Shown: positions 51,871-62,844, counted from the first letter of the stretch. The stretch is 64,000 nt of DNA from Flaccisagitta enflata (GCA_965153355.1 OZ231127.1:29326001-29390000); one strand, 5' to 3'. Notes: generated by a model from the letters alone, not told the origin. Program-made: numbers and translations.

Positions 51871-52258
51871 ATTTGTATGACAGGGTTTGTTTTCAGGATA
51901 TCAGTGTTTTGTATTTTTCTTTGTTTGTTTGTTGTTTTTGTTGTTGTTTGCTTGTTGTTGTTGTTTTCGTTTTGTTTTGTTTTGTTTTTTTTGTTTGTTT
52001 TTTGTTTTTTGGTTTGTTTTTTGTTTTTTTTTGTTTTTTTTTGTTTTTTTGTTTGTTTTTTTTTTCTTTTTAGGGTCTGCTTCAGCTATGATAGTCTTTT
52101 AGACTAATTGTATGACCGGGTTTGTATTCTGGGCATCAGTGTCTTGTATTCTTTGTTTGTTTGTTTGTTTGTTTGTTTGTTTTTGTTTTTTGTTTTTTGT
52201 TTTTTGTTTTTTTTTGTTTTGTTTTTTTTTTAGGGTCTGCTTCAGCTATGATTTCTTG
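51871..52258 (+). repeat. tandem duplication of ~215- and ~145-bp units with TTTG arrays
   Basis: TTGTATGACAGGGTTTGT ... ATCAGTGTTTTGTATT, a TTTG/TTTTTTG array, and TAGGGTCTGCTTCAGCTATG occur once at 51871-52091 and again, shorter, at 52108-52250 (TTGTATGACCGGGTTTGT...). The internal array differs in length between the two units. Confidence 0.85.
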
Positions 52259-52622
52259 TTTCACGAGAGACCCGTTACCATAATCCGGAAATAGGAAAAA
52301 CGCCGCATTTTGTAACAATTTCTATTTACTTCTTTCCTCGGAGAAAATGGTTATTTCACTTTTTTTCGGAAATGAAATTTCAACTAAAAAATTCACTGGG
52401 AATTCCTCGCAGACTTTAATGTCGTTATTGTAATGGGATACAATTTTCAAAGTACGTTGGCGGCCGGCGTGGCCCGCTATGGTTTATTCAAATAGATTGA
52501 GATTCAGTGTGGGAACGTGAGTACGGTTTCCAAAAAGCTGGTGTTTTTGTATGTTTGTGGGCTCATGTGCAACAGACTGAAAACCGATAAAACTGTTGTT
52601 GCAAAATGAAAAAGAGTGAGAA

Positions 52623-52631
<9 letters not shown>

Positions 52632-52659
<28 letters not shown>
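52632..52659. repeat. (GA)n microsatellite
   Basis: Short GA tract after an A run. Confidence 0.9.
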
Positions 52660-52661
<2 letters not shown>

Positions 52662-53354
52662 TTCTGGCACGTTTTGAAAAATTGAGTTAGTGATCTTGTT
52701 TCCAAAAACTAATTAGCATGAACCTAAGGTCTACACCTGCACCACTATTATGAAAGAAAGCACGAACAGATTTTACAGATATTCAGGCTCTGAAAAATGA
52801 CTTTTTTCAGTAAACACTTTTCGGTTCTCTCTTTTTTAAGCATCTGGCAGCTATCATCAATCCCAGAAACATTTCTTTAACAATTTCCGAAAGTCGAAAA
52901 AGTCATCATTCAAATTTGAGCGTATTTTCCCATCACAAACTTTAGACAGGTTCATCGACATTTACCATCTATATTTTTTTTTCTAGCTCTTTTTTCTTCA
53001 TTTTTAGCAGAGGTGAAGGGCACATAATAGTAAGGATTTACTGAGGAGCGGATCTTTTACGATACACTTGTTTTGTCTGGAAATGCCCCTCTCCCCTGCG
53101 TAACATCTAATCCACTCATTCCTTCACAACAGAGTGCAACCAGAGCGTATGCATTTCAAATACACCGACCATACCAAGGGTGAAAACCATCCCGCGAATT
53201 TCCCAGGCTGTCTTATATGTTACAGCACAATGATGGGATTAAACTCGTTTCCTTGCACATTTGTTCACGCTGTCGCGCATCCGAAGTCGGTGAAGTCGAA
53301 CGACAGGCGCGAAGAAAATGAACTGGAGATTGGATTGACGGCTTTTCCGCCTCG

Positions 53355-53545
53355 AAGAACCGCAGAACAATGGCAGACAAAGTATAAGACATTTAAAGAG
53401 AGAGGGAGACAGGGCTCGGGTGGAGCGGAGAACAATGGCAGACAAAGTATAAGACATTTAAAGAAAGAGGGAAATAAGGCAAGGGTAGAGCAGAGAACAA
53501 TGACAGACTAATCATAAGACATTTAAGGAGAGAGGCAGACATGAC
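53355..53545 (+). repeat. ~70-bp tandem repeat, three units
   Basis: AGAACAATGGCAGACAAAGT followed by ATAAGACATTTAAAGAGAGA and a GGGAGACAGG-like end is repeated three times with rising divergence. Confidence 0.85.
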
Positions 53546-53651
53546 GAAGGCAGAGAGGCAGAGAGGAGAAGTGAGTGGACGTGGACATTGGAAAAAAATT
53601 AGTAAACTGGCGTCGGGGCGCAGAGAATGTAAACAAAACAGGGCAAAAGTC

Positions 53652-53853
53652 TCAGACGGTTGGGCAGGTGCAGTACTACAGTACTACAAAACTTCTGTAA
53701 TCTGTACAACAGTATTTCACATCTACATACCTTACAATTTATGACTTTTTCCCCCATAAAAAAGACGCTATGAAAATGAGATGGACCGATGGACAACACA
53801 GACGGACCGATACAGCTAGTGCTTGTAGAGTCGCGTGTCCGCGACTAAAAAGA
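53652..53853 (-). repeat. hairpin/(GTCC)n element, GGAC type, decayed
   Basis: On the minus strand: AGTCGCGGACACGCGACT, CTACAAGCACTAGCTGTATC, three GTCC-like units, an altered body, and CTGCACCTGCCCAACCGTCT. The right arm has decayed and the end GGCCTTGTT is missing. Confidence 0.75.
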
Positions 53854-53880
53854 ATTTTCCGCTTCTCACGGCCATTCTTA

Positions 53881-54149
53881 GGGGGCGTTTCTAGTCAAAG
53901 ACGATCGCGTTTTGAAAGGGCCACTCGGTCGCTCGCTACGTTCGTTCGCTCGCACCGCTCACTCCGCTCACTCGCTCCGCAGCGCTCCGCTTTGCTACGC
54001 TCGCTTCGCTCGCTCGCTCCGTTTACAGGCTCGCTCACTCACTTCGCTCACTCCCTCGTGGGACAGTTGAAAATCTTGAATGTGTGTTCACGCTGTTATC
54101 GCGTTTCACGGGAACAAACGCGTTGTTTGTCTTCACTAGAAACACGCCC
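53881..54149. mobile_element. 269-bp PIF/Harbinger-like MITE, copy 2
   Basis: Ends GGGGGCGTTTCTAGT and inverted ACTAGAAACACGCCC, flanked by an exact TTA on each side (53878-53880, 54150-54152), the duplication typical of PIF/Harbinger. The interior CGCTCACTCCGCTCACTCGC words are the complement of copy 1 at 41016-41284. Confidence 0.82.
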
Positions 54150-54559
54150 TTAGTGTTCCTCAAAATTCAACTTCGAGCTTGTTCGTATCAATGACCAGTG
54201 GCAATGTAAGGCTCATGAAAATGATCAGAAAATCGGTCAAAGCGTGACTGACCTTCCAAAGAACCAAGATGGGGGCTCAAAGTCTCGCGAACACACAAGA
54301 AAAGGAAACTCAATGACACGGATAAACTGAGGCAACGTCGTTAAGTTAAACCTAAAGAGGATGCTCTACTTCACTCTAACGCTACCTGCAGATTATGGAT
54401 TATGTGACAAAAAAGACGGGCAAAAGAGATTCATAATTAAATTCCACTTCAACCACTGGAAACAGAATTTTCCAGCAACGGCAGAGACGCGAGCAAGAAG
54501 GAGGGAGTGAAGAAAGGCGAAAAATGAAAAAGAAAAATGGGATGAGAAAGGCAAGGGAA

Positions 54560-54561
54560 AA

Positions 54562-54598
<37 letters not shown>

Positions 54599-54625
54599 CA
54601 GAAAGACAGAAAGAAGAGAGAAAGA
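54560..54625. repeat. (GAAA)n short array
   Basis: GAAA units with CAGAAAGA variants. Confidence 0.85.
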
Positions 54626-55017
54626 AAAAGAAGAAAGGAAAAAAGGTGAGGTGAGGAAGGGGAAATTAAGAGGTTGAGAATGAGAAGAAGAAAAATATTG
54701 CAAAACGGAGATACTGAGAAAACGGGGGGCAAAGAAGGAGCTTCAGTGCAGTACAATGGATTCAATGGAGAAACGAAGGAGGGAATATGAATAAGAGAGT
54801 CAAGAATGAAGCAACTCAGTGGAAGCTGGGTTGAAAGAGGGACAGATAAAGTGGAACAGGTGGGGAGGGGAAGTCAAAGTAGAAAAGAACCAAAGTTATG
54901 GTAATAGTTTTCGATATGACAAGCGAGTTTGGAGATGGCTGGAAAAAAAGCGCAAGTGAAGAGGCTTTTAGGGGTTAAGATAAAGGCAGAGCCTCTGGGG
55001 ATTCCCCTTCATTTGAT

Positions 55018-55410
55018 TTCTTTTCTTTTTCCTTTCTTTCATTTCTTTCCTTTTTTTCTTTTCTTTCTTTTCTTTCTTTTCTTTCTTTTCTTTCTTTTCT
55101 TTCTTTTCTTTCTTTTCTTTCTTTTCTTTCTTTTCTTTCTTTTCTTTTTTTTCTTTCTTTTCTCTCTTTTCTTTCTTTTCTTTGTTTTCTCTCTTTTCTT
55201 TCTTTTCTTTCTTTCTTTTCTTTCTTTTCATTGTTTTCTTTCTTTTCTTTTTTTTCTTTTTTTCTTTTTTTCTTTTCTTTTATTTCTTTCCTCTCTTTGC
55301 TTTCTTTGCTTTCTTTCCTTTCTTTTCTTTCAGTCCTTTCTTTCTTTTTTTCTTTCTTTCTTTTTTTTTTTCTTTCTTTCTTTCTTTTCTTTTCTTTGTT
55401 TCGTCAGTTT
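55018..55410. repeat. (TTTCTTTTC)n pyrimidine array
   Basis: Alternating TTTC and TTTTC units giving a 9-10-bp period, about 390 bp. Confidence 0.95.
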
Positions 55411-55675
55411 CATCATTTTCTTTCTTCTTCGTCCGCGCCATTTTTTTTCCATTTTCGTTTTCATTACTTTTCTTTTCTTTTTTCCTCTTCCATTTTTTTC
55501 GAGGCAGTAGTTCGCATCAAGTTGCGTTTCTTATCATTTTTTCCCATTTATTAGCATTTCATGACACTTTTCACGCTTTTTGGCCACAAAGTAAAGCGGC
55601 GAAAGTTTGAACTTAAAAAGCACTCTCTATCTGCCTTTCTGTCTGTTTGTCTGGTAATCTTTTACTGTTCATGTT

Positions 55676-55685
55676 ACACACACAA

Positions 55686-55718
<33 letters not shown>

Positions 55719-55765
55719 AACACAAACACAAACACAAACACAAACACAAACACAAACACATACAA
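55676..55765. repeat. (CA)n then (CAAACA)n
   Basis: CA dinucleotides followed by nine CAAACA units. Confidence 0.95.
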
Positions 55766-56034
55766 ACAGGATTGACATATACACACAGACACTGACATAT
55801 TTGCAAAGACATCCCCAGAAGACTTTCCTCCAAAACCCATGTGAGTCAACCATTTCCGTTCGGATCCGATTACGCGTGGAGACGAAAAAGAAATCCTTAT
55901 TATGCAAATTAATTTTTCAAGATCGTGCGCTTTCGCGCGCGTTCGCGCGTAATATCATGCAAGGACAAAAAAAAATGGAGAAGGAATCCCGGGGAGAGAG
56001 CGGCTAACGAGAGGAGAAGGAACTCTTGGCTTTC

Positions 56035-56197
56035 TTTTTTTCTTTTTTTTGTTCTTTTTTCTTTTTTCTTTTTTCTTTTTTCTTTTTTCTTTTTTTTTTT
56101 CTTTTTTCTTTTTTCTTTTTTCTTTTTTCTTTCTTTCTATTTTTCTATCTTTCTTTCTTTCTTTCTTTCCTTCTTTCTGTTTCTATCTTTCTTTTTT

Positions 56198-56260
<63 letters not shown>

Positions 56261-56297
56261 CTCTTTCTTTCTTTCTTTCTCTCTTTCTCTCTTTCTC

Positions 56298-56361
<64 letters not shown>

Positions 56362-56366
56362 TCATT
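56035..56366. repeat. (TTTTTTC)n then (TTTC)n
   Basis: TTTTTTC units to about 56130, then TTTC with a few CTCT variants. Confidence 0.96.
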
Positions 56367-56929
56367 TTCGTTCAAATTTGCATCAGTAGATTTAAGCTCG
56401 CAGATTCTTGCAAAGGAATGCCATGGTATGCCGTCACTTCGTCAGTTGTCACTACTAGCCTGTTTAGCCGCTGCTAAGGCATGACCACCACCAATCCGAC
56501 CGCTACCAACGTTGATATCAATCTACCAAACTCTGCTACATATAATACGATCATCGCGCATCACAGTCCACACTTGCCGTATCCTTGCTTCTGCCACCGT
56601 CTTGTCATTGTCAGTCCCTTCCACTTCCACACAACTGCATGCCTCCGCGATGTACATCCACTCTCATAAGTCATATTGCTCCGCCGAATTCGGCATTCTC
56701 AAGGCCGACTGCGGCCCGGCAAATTTTCGCCGAGTTTCCGTTTATATGATAATTTAATCGTGGTTATGAGATAGAATTGCAATTGCATCTCTAATATCTT
56801 CCCTTCTTTTTCGAGTCAGAAATATTCCACCATTTCGCATGGCTCGCTATCATCGTCGTCATTGTTGTCGTCGTCGTGGTCGATGAAGCATCGTTGTTGT
56901 TGCTTGTTCTAAAGATGTTGTTGTAGTTT

Positions 56930-57192
<263 letters not shown>

Positions 57193-57287
57193 CAATGACG
57201 ATGACAATGATGATGACGATGATGGAGTTATTACTTGCATGAGTCACCCCTAACTAGTGATTTTTTTCATTTGTTTGCCATCAACAG

Positions 57288-57422
57288 AGGACATTACGTT
57301 TGACGACGCTCCGACTGAGCAACATCCGGTTATTTATCGAGATGCCATCATCAAATGTCGCGTCAGCGGAAATCCAACGCCAACAGTCGCCTGGAGGAAA
57401 AATGGCAAACTACTTACACCAG
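57288..57422 (+). CDS. Fas2: Fas2-like exon 3: first half of Ig2
   Basis: Encodes DITFDDAPTEQHPVIYRDAI...IKCRVSGNPTPTVAWRKNGK: strands A-C of Ig2, with the first cysteine (IKC), the GNPTPTVAW core and WRKNGK. Acceptor GCCATCAACAG in phase 1, donor CACCAG|GTGAGG in phase 1. The next exon must supply strands D-G, and two versions of it follow. Flanked upstream by (GTT)n and, 31 bp downstream, by (CAA)n. Confidence 0.93.
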
Positions 57423-57453
57423 GTGAGGACTCATGGGTATGGTTGATTAATAC

Positions 57454-57591
<138 letters not shown>

Positions 57592-57764
57592 GTACATGAT
57601 GGATTGCGTGCGCGAGTGATATTATACAATATGATATGTAGTTTGGAGAATTGTGTCTATGAAGTTGTGAGCACGCTCATGAACGAGAGCGTGATGTTAC
57701 CTTTCCTTCACGATGCATTGATCAAATTAACCATTGACTCATTTTTCCTTCATCGGAGTAACAG

Positions 57765-57902
57765 ACGACAGGTACAGCATGGATGAACAGGGCTTGCACA
57801 TCAAAAACATTACGGAGGCAGATGACGGACTTTACATTTGTCGAGCATCTGTCGTGTCTCACGGCGCTCTCATGAACCGACAAATTACCGTCGCCGTTCA
57901 CA
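57765..57902 (+). CDS. Fas2: Fas2-like exon 4A: second half of Ig2, version A
   Basis: Encodes DRYSMDEQGLHIKNITEADD then GLYICRASVVSHGALMNRQI: strands D-G of Ig2 with ADDGLYIC holding the second cysteine, and an N-glycosylation sequon NIT. Acceptor GGAGTAACAG, donor CACA|GTAAGT, phases 1 and 1; 138 nt, so the exon is frame-neutral. Insect Fas2 has a GLLIRNVxExDxGxYxCRAxVxxxGxL pattern at this place, which both 4A and 4B follow. Confidence 0.9.
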
Positions 57903-58135
57903 GTAAGTTTTTGTAAAGAACACACTGTCAATTCATCACAAACTTTTCTCTTCTTTTTGTGTCTTTCTTTCTCCTTTACGTGTGTCTTTCGGATTCGTCC
58001 TTCTTCGATGCCTTTTGTTTCCGGGCCTTTTTCGTTTGGCTCGATTCTCGTTTTCACTCGAACCCGTGCGCCCACCTCGCGGATGATTTCTTCTTTTCGT
58101 CTTCGATGTGCAAAAAACGAATCGTAAAACAAAAG
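57903..58135 (+). other. short intron between exons 4A and 4B
   Basis: 233 bp, pyrimidine-rich in the middle. It separates the two alternative Ig2 halves. Confidence 0.65.
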
Positions 58136-58279
58136 ATCAAAACGTTCGAATGGAATACGTTGAGGAAGGACTAATGATCAAAAACTTTACGGAAGATGAC
58201 AACGGCGTTTACGAATGCCGAGTTGCCGTCAAGTCCACCGGCGGGCTTAAAAAGCGCGACATCACAGTAGAGGCCTTCA
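58136..58279 (+). CDS. Fas2: Fas2-like exon 4B: second half of Ig2, version B
   Basis: Encodes RMEYVEEGLMIKNFTEDDNG then VYECRVAVKSTGGLKKRDIT: the same D-G half of Ig2 as 4A, with EGLMIKN/QGLHIKN, the conserved sequon (NFT versus NIT), DDNGVYEC/DDGLYIC and CR(V/A)xV aligned. The donor TTCA|GTAAGA matches 4A in phase. The acceptor is the AAAACAAAAG at 58134-58135, chosen because it gives the same phase (G|AT) as 4A; the pyrimidine tract lies about 30 bp further left, so it is weak. 144 nt, frame-neutral. Outer-face residues differ between 4A and 4B, consistent with a changed binding surface. Confidence 0.86.
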
Positions 58280-58616
58280 GTAAGACGACGCATGGTTTTT
58301 ACAAAAGAGATGCGTTCACGCTTAACTAAGTGGCACGATGAATTGTTTGTGCATTAATGGTTATTTCATCTCACTAGACAAATTATTTATTAAAGAGAAA
58401 ATAAAGCAATCATGAATGTTTTTTGAGGAGTAGAATTGAAATAAAGATAATTGAGTAGTTTCAAACGTCAATTGTCATTCCCATCCTAAAGTTTAGCGTG
58501 ACGGCATCTCAAGCGTGTTCTTCAGTCCCTTCGTCTACTATCTCAAAATCTTGGTTTGAATTTTTGTTGTTTTTTAAGTTCCTCCATTCCGCCCTTCCGT
58601 TGCTCCGTTACACGTA

Positions 58617-58952
58617 CCGTATTTTCTCCATTTATCGCCCCCCCTCCAATTAACGCCCCCCCCCATTTAGGCTCTCTGGAACAATGATTTGAGGGAAGAT
58701 GAAGAAGCAAATAATGGAAAAATTTTGCTTATTTCAGTGGGTTTTTTTTAAGGTCTGAATAAAAAAACAAGTAAAAAATGTTTTTTGATACATTTAATCT
58801 TGCATTTCTAATATTTTAAGTAACAATTAATGTAAATAACATATTATAATAGAATGTTCACAGTTTGAAAGGGGGCGCCAATTGAAGGGTTAAATGACAA
58901 TATATTTTTTCAATTTCAAAAGCGCCCGGGGCGCTAATTAGAGAAAATACGG
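58617..58952. mobile_element. 336-bp TA-flanked MITE
   Basis: Flanked by TA (58615-58616, 58953-58954). Ends CCGTATTTTCTCCATTTATC and the inverted CTAATTAGAGAAAATACGG are about 24-bp inverted repeats with a few changes; next to them are CGCCCCCCC and GCGCCCGGGGCGC stretches. No coding capacity. I have a general recollection of similar CGTATTTTCTC...GCGCCC elements in many animal genomes, but this was not checked. Confidence 0.8.
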
Positions 58953-59158
58953 TACTCCTTACTTCGTTATTCCGTTTTCCGTCGTTCCATTTTCAGTCGT
59001 TCCGTTTCAATTACTAGTCCGACGATCGTCGCTGCGTCAGTGTAACCACTACTAAAGCATTCCTCCTTTTGATTTTGGTTCACTTTATCTTTCCTTTTGT
59101 TTCAAGTTTGAGTCTGATTTGAGTTTTTTACTTTCTTTTTGCCCGTTTTGCATGTTTG

Positions 59159-59261
<103 letters not shown>

Positions 59262-59575
59262 TAAACATAAACAACAACAGATTCCCGTTTTTCGTAGATT
59301 AGCAATTGTTCTGTGCTGTGTTTTTCCGATATCCTCAACTTTGAGTTTCTTTCTTTCTATTTTGTCATGTTTTGTTTTGTTTTTTGTTCTTTTGTTTTTT
59401 CTATCTTTTCGAAACCGTGATTCTTAGGCAGCAGCCTCAGAAGGGACGTTACCCAGATTTTTTTCTTCAATAATTTCTCAAAAGCTTTTTTTTTTAGTAT
59501 TTTATTTTTTTCTTTTAAAGAATTAAAGAATCGAACTCTTTTATGTTACTGCTCATTCGCTTTCACTGGACAAAA

Positions 59576-59684
<109 letters not shown>

Positions 59685-59687
59685 CAG

Positions 59688-59832
59688 CGCCACCTTCTTT
59701 CATCACGAAACCGCAGCCAACATCCACGATAAAGGGTGAAGATGCAAATATTGGTTGTCAAGCAACAGGGAAACCAATCCCCACCTACCAATGGTACAAA
59801 GGAAAGCAAGTGCAACCACTCAGCGGCGACAG
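59688..59832 (+). CDS. Fas2: Fas2-like exon 5: first half of Ig3
   Basis: Encodes [20 protein letters not shown] then [20 protein letters not shown]: strands A-C of Ig3 with the first cysteine (IGC), the GKPIPTYQW core and WYKG. Acceptor CTCCACAG in phase 1; donor GACAG|GTAGTG in phase 2. It receives the phase-1 A left by either exon 4A or 4B, giving Thr in both cases. The acceptor tract is a CT microsatellite; a GA microsatellite lies 118 bp downstream. Confidence 0.93.
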
Positions 59833-59949
59833 GTAGTGATCTGACGTAGACTCGGCAGTGTATTTGTTGACAGTGTGTGTACAGATAAACAGACAGAGAG
59901 ATGGACAGACAGACATTCAGACCAGGACACACACCCACAAACACATACA

Positions 59950-59950
59950 C

Positions 59951-60007
<57 letters not shown>
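59950..60007. repeat. (GA)n microsatellite
   Basis: GA tract between CAGA-like edges in the 334-bp intron between exons 5 and 6. Complement of the CT tract upstream of exon 5. Confidence 0.95.
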
Positions 60008-60013
<6 letters not shown>

Positions 60014-60166
60014 AACAGAGTGAAACAGAGAGAGAAACAGAGTGAAACAGAGAGAAACAGACAGACAAACTGAACACTGACTGACATGACATGGTTAAAA
60101 AGAAATAGACTAATCATCTTATCTTGACATATAAACTGTCCATTCTCTATTTTGTATCTAATTCAG

Positions 60167-60294
60167 ATACTACGTGGACGACAACGGAGTGTTGGTGATC
60201 AAAGCCACGAGTATCGATGACGCCGGAGAATACAAATGCCAAGCCATCAATCCAGCAGGGACCGTTGATGCAACCACCACCTTGACCATCATAG
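60167..60294 (+). CDS. Fas2: Fas2-like exon 6: second half of Ig3
   Basis: Encodes RYYVDDNGVLVIKATSIDDA then GEYKCQAINPAGTVDATTTL: strands D-G of Ig3, with DDAGEYKC and the N-P-A-G loop typical of Fas2/NCAM domains. Acceptor CTAATTCAG in phase 2; donor ATAG|GTGGGG in phase 1. Ig3, like Ig1, is split by a phase-2 intron. Confidence 0.93.
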
Positions 60295-60858
60295 GTGGGG
60301 AATGATAAGACAAATAGAGAGAATATATCAAATTTTTGGCGATACAAGCAGACGAAGAATAAGAAAAGAATAAGAAAATTATATGATTTTGGAAGAGAAA
60401 GAACGAAAACTGAAGTGGTGGTAAAAACAAGCGGAATCTCGCAGAGGTCCTAGAAATGTAAGTCTGTTTCGCTAAAGTCACTCAATGGACTCTAATCATT
60501 AGGTGTAGATGCCGAAGCACTTGACGGTCGGCCAACGGCTGAGGGTCCGTAGGCCCTCAATGGCTACCTCTAAATTCTACCTCCGGGATTTAGTATACCG
60601 CCGCCAGCTTCAATTCGGAAGAGAGTGATAAAATTTTTATGAAATGATTAGAATTCCTGAAGGCTGCCCTTATGAGTCTAACAAAAATTCGATCTCTCTA
60701 AGCATTCACTTTAAAAGAAGGCTAAACAGATGAAGCGATCAATCTGCATTGTAATAGCTGTCTTGGTTAGTAATTAAGTGTTCTCTTTATCAAAACTTGT
60801 GTTGCATAGTTGTCGCTCATCAATACTATGCAATATGCAAATGAATCAAATCATGGTT

Positions 60859-60862
<4 letters not shown>

Positions 60863-60928
<66 letters not shown>
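60863..60928. repeat. (CT)n microsatellite
   Basis: Pure CT tract downstream of exon 6; complement of the GA tract at 59950-60007 upstream of it. Confidence 0.95.
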
Positions 60929-60932
<4 letters not shown>

Positions 60933-61044
60933 TAGCAAAGTTATCGACGGGATGAGCGAATCAAGAGTAAAAGTGTCTTCGCTTTTTGTTGAGGTTGAGC
61001 TGACCATCATTGAATTGCATCGGGAATAAATATCGATATCGTTG

Positions 61045-61143
61045 AAGAAGAAGAGGACGAAGAAGAAGAAGAAGAAGAAGAAGAAGAAGAAGAAGAAGAA
61101 GAAGAAGAAGAAGAACAAGAACAAGAACAAGAACAAGAACAAG

Positions 61144-61175
<32 letters not shown>

Positions 61176-61440
61176 AAGAAGAAGAAGAACAAGAACAAGA
61201 ACAAGAACAAGAACAAGGAAGAAGAAGAAGAAGAAGAAGAAGAAGAAGAAGAAGAAGAAGAAGAAGAACAAGAACAAGAAGAAGAACAAGAACAAGAACA
61301 AGAACAAGAACAAGGAAGAAGAAGAAGAAGAAGAAGAAGAAGAAGAAGAAGAAGAAGAAGAAGAAGAAGAAGAAGAAGAAGAAGAAGAAGAAGAAGAAGA
61401 AGAAGATGAAGAAGAAGAAGAAGCAGAAAAAGAAAAAGAA
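61045..61440. repeat. (GAA)n/(AACAAG)n purine array
   Basis: Alternating blocks of GAA triplets and AAGAAC hexamers over about 395 bp, ending about 105 bp before the exon 7 acceptor. Poly-Lys and poly-Glu frames here are artefacts. Confidence 0.97.
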
Positions 61441-61545
61441 GAAAACGAAGACGATGAAGACGATGAAGATCAGAAACAGAAAAGAGGAAGGAAAATATTA
61501 GTGATAAAAACAAATTTACCATTTCCTTTTTGTTTGTCCCTTTAG

Positions 61546-61701
61546 TAAAACCGGAGATCGCTTCGATTGATCCTTACCCTCACACGGAAATCGGTCGAAC
61601 AGTGGAGATCAACTGCCGTGCGCGTGGAAGCCCGACTCCGACTCTGAAATGGAGAAGAGACAAAACCATGATTGATCTCGTTGATGGCGTACAACCCAAC
61701 A
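61546..61701 (+). CDS. Fas2: Fas2-like exon 7: first half of Ig4
   Basis: Encodes KPEIASIDPYPHTEIGRTVE then INCRARGSPTPTLKWRRDKT: strands A-C of Ig4 with the first cysteine (INC), the RGSPTPTLKW core and the WRRD turn. Acceptor TTGTCCCTTTAG in phase 1 (codon GTA); donor AACA|GTAAGT in phase 1. The donor is followed within a few bases by a GAAT microsatellite. Confidence 0.93.
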
Positions 61702-61709
61702 GTAAGTCA

Positions 61710-61950
61710 TGAATGAATGAATGAATGAATGAATGAATGAATGAATGAATGAATGAGTGAATGAATGAATGAATGAATGAATGAATGAATGAATGAATGA
61801 ATGAAAAAAAGAATAAATTCATTCATTCATTCATTCATTCATTCATTAACTCATGCATTCATTCATCAAATTAGAACATAATGGGTGAGCTTGGTGTCAT
61901 TTTTTCGATCATTCATTCATTCACTCATTCATTCATTCATTCATTTTCTG
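61710..61950. repeat. (GAAT)n facing (ATTC)n
   Basis: GAAT units (61710-61804) are followed by ATTC units (61819-61867 and 61910-61945). These are reverse complements and could fold into a long hairpin in the 345-bp intron between exons 7 and 8. Confidence 0.95.
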
Positions 61951-62046
61951 ACCCTCTCATATATTAATTTGATCGCTCACCCGGCCTGCTATACAAAAGA
62001 CACTCACAGCCTGAATTTATCATCGTTTTTTGCACTCAACTTGCAG

Positions 62047-62199
62047 ATGGCCGAATCAAAGTGATCAAGGACGAGAATGATCCTGCGGCGATTCAACTGC
62101 AAATCAGAGATGCTCAGAAAGAAGACGCGGGATCTTATCTCTGCCTCGCGGAAAACGAAGGAGGCAAAGCACAAGGAAACGCCACACTCACAGTAGAAT
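62047..62199 (+). CDS. Fas2: Fas2-like exon 8: second half of Ig4
   Basis: Encodes NGRIKVIKDENDPAAIQLQI then RDAQKEDAGSYLCLAENEGG: strands D-G of Ig4 with EDAGSYLC, followed by KAQGNATLTVE with an NAT sequon. Acceptor CAACTTGCAG in phase 1; donor GAAT|GTAAGA in phase 1. The GA array begins about 12 bp after the donor. Confidence 0.93.
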
Positions 62200-62209
62200 G
62201 TAAGAAGGA

Positions 62210-62212
<3 letters not shown>

Positions 62213-62270
<58 letters not shown>

Positions 62271-62335
62271 CAGAGAGAGAGAGAGAGAGACCGAGAGAGA
62301 GACAGAGAGAGAGAGAGAGACATAGAGAGACAGCC
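62213..62335. repeat. (GA)n with CAGA variants
   Basis: GA array starting right after the exon 8 donor, in a 223-bp intron. Confidence 0.95.
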
Positions 62336-62422
62336 CTGGACGGATAGACATAGACAGAGACACACAGAAAGAGGAAAGTCATTATTATAAGTCCGTCTTC
62401 CTCTTTGACTCTTTGAATACAG

Positions 62423-62634
62423 TTGCGCCGGTGTTTGAATACAAGGAGGTGCCTTTCAACTACTCTTGGCCTCTACACGCGGCTAATCTGACCTGTGAAG
62501 TACAAGGAGAGCCCGCGCCACACATTGAGTGGTACACGACCACTGGAGAACATCCTTACCTCAATTGGAATCAAATCCTACCCGTCGAGGGCAGATTCAA
62601 AATACAAGGCACTCACAGGAGGAGTAACTTGGAG
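62423..62634 (+). CDS. Fas2: Fas2-like exon 9: first part of Ig5
   Basis: Encodes FAPVFEYKEVPFNYSWPLHA then ANLTCEVQGEPAPHIEWYTT and on to GTHRRSNLE: most of Ig5 up to strand E, with the first cysteine (LTC), the GEPAPHIEW core and two sequons (NYS, NLT). Acceptor TTGAATACAG in phase 1; donor TTGGAG|GTAATG in phase 0. FAPxF at the start and the placement of SDL/SNL before the intron match insect Fas2 Ig5. Confidence 0.93.
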
Positions 62635-62844
62635 GTAATGTGCATAGATGTTCAAGTTTGAATGAATAACTTAATGAATCAATGAATGGTCCATTTGATT
62701 GAATAATGAACATCGAAAATACACGAGAATGAATGAATGAATTATTGAATGATAATGATGTAGATGAATTTATATATGACTAAGTAATTTCCCATTAAAG
62801 AAAGAATGATTGTATGTATGAATGAGTGAATAAACGAATAAAAG

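Larger units (their letters stand above)
60295..61545 (+). other. intron between exons 6 and 7
   Basis: 1.25 kb. Holds a CT tract (60863-60928) and a GAA/GAACAA array of about 400 bp. A GC-richer stretch at 60500-60620 contains short inverted words (GGGTCCGTAGGCCC, GCCGAAGC/GCTTCAATTCGG) but no recognised RNA. Confidence 0.6.

Noticed and set aside
60500-60620. GC-rich intronic stretch with short inverted words, possible small RNA or SINE
   Set aside because: No A or B box, no consistent long stem, no second copy seen in the window.
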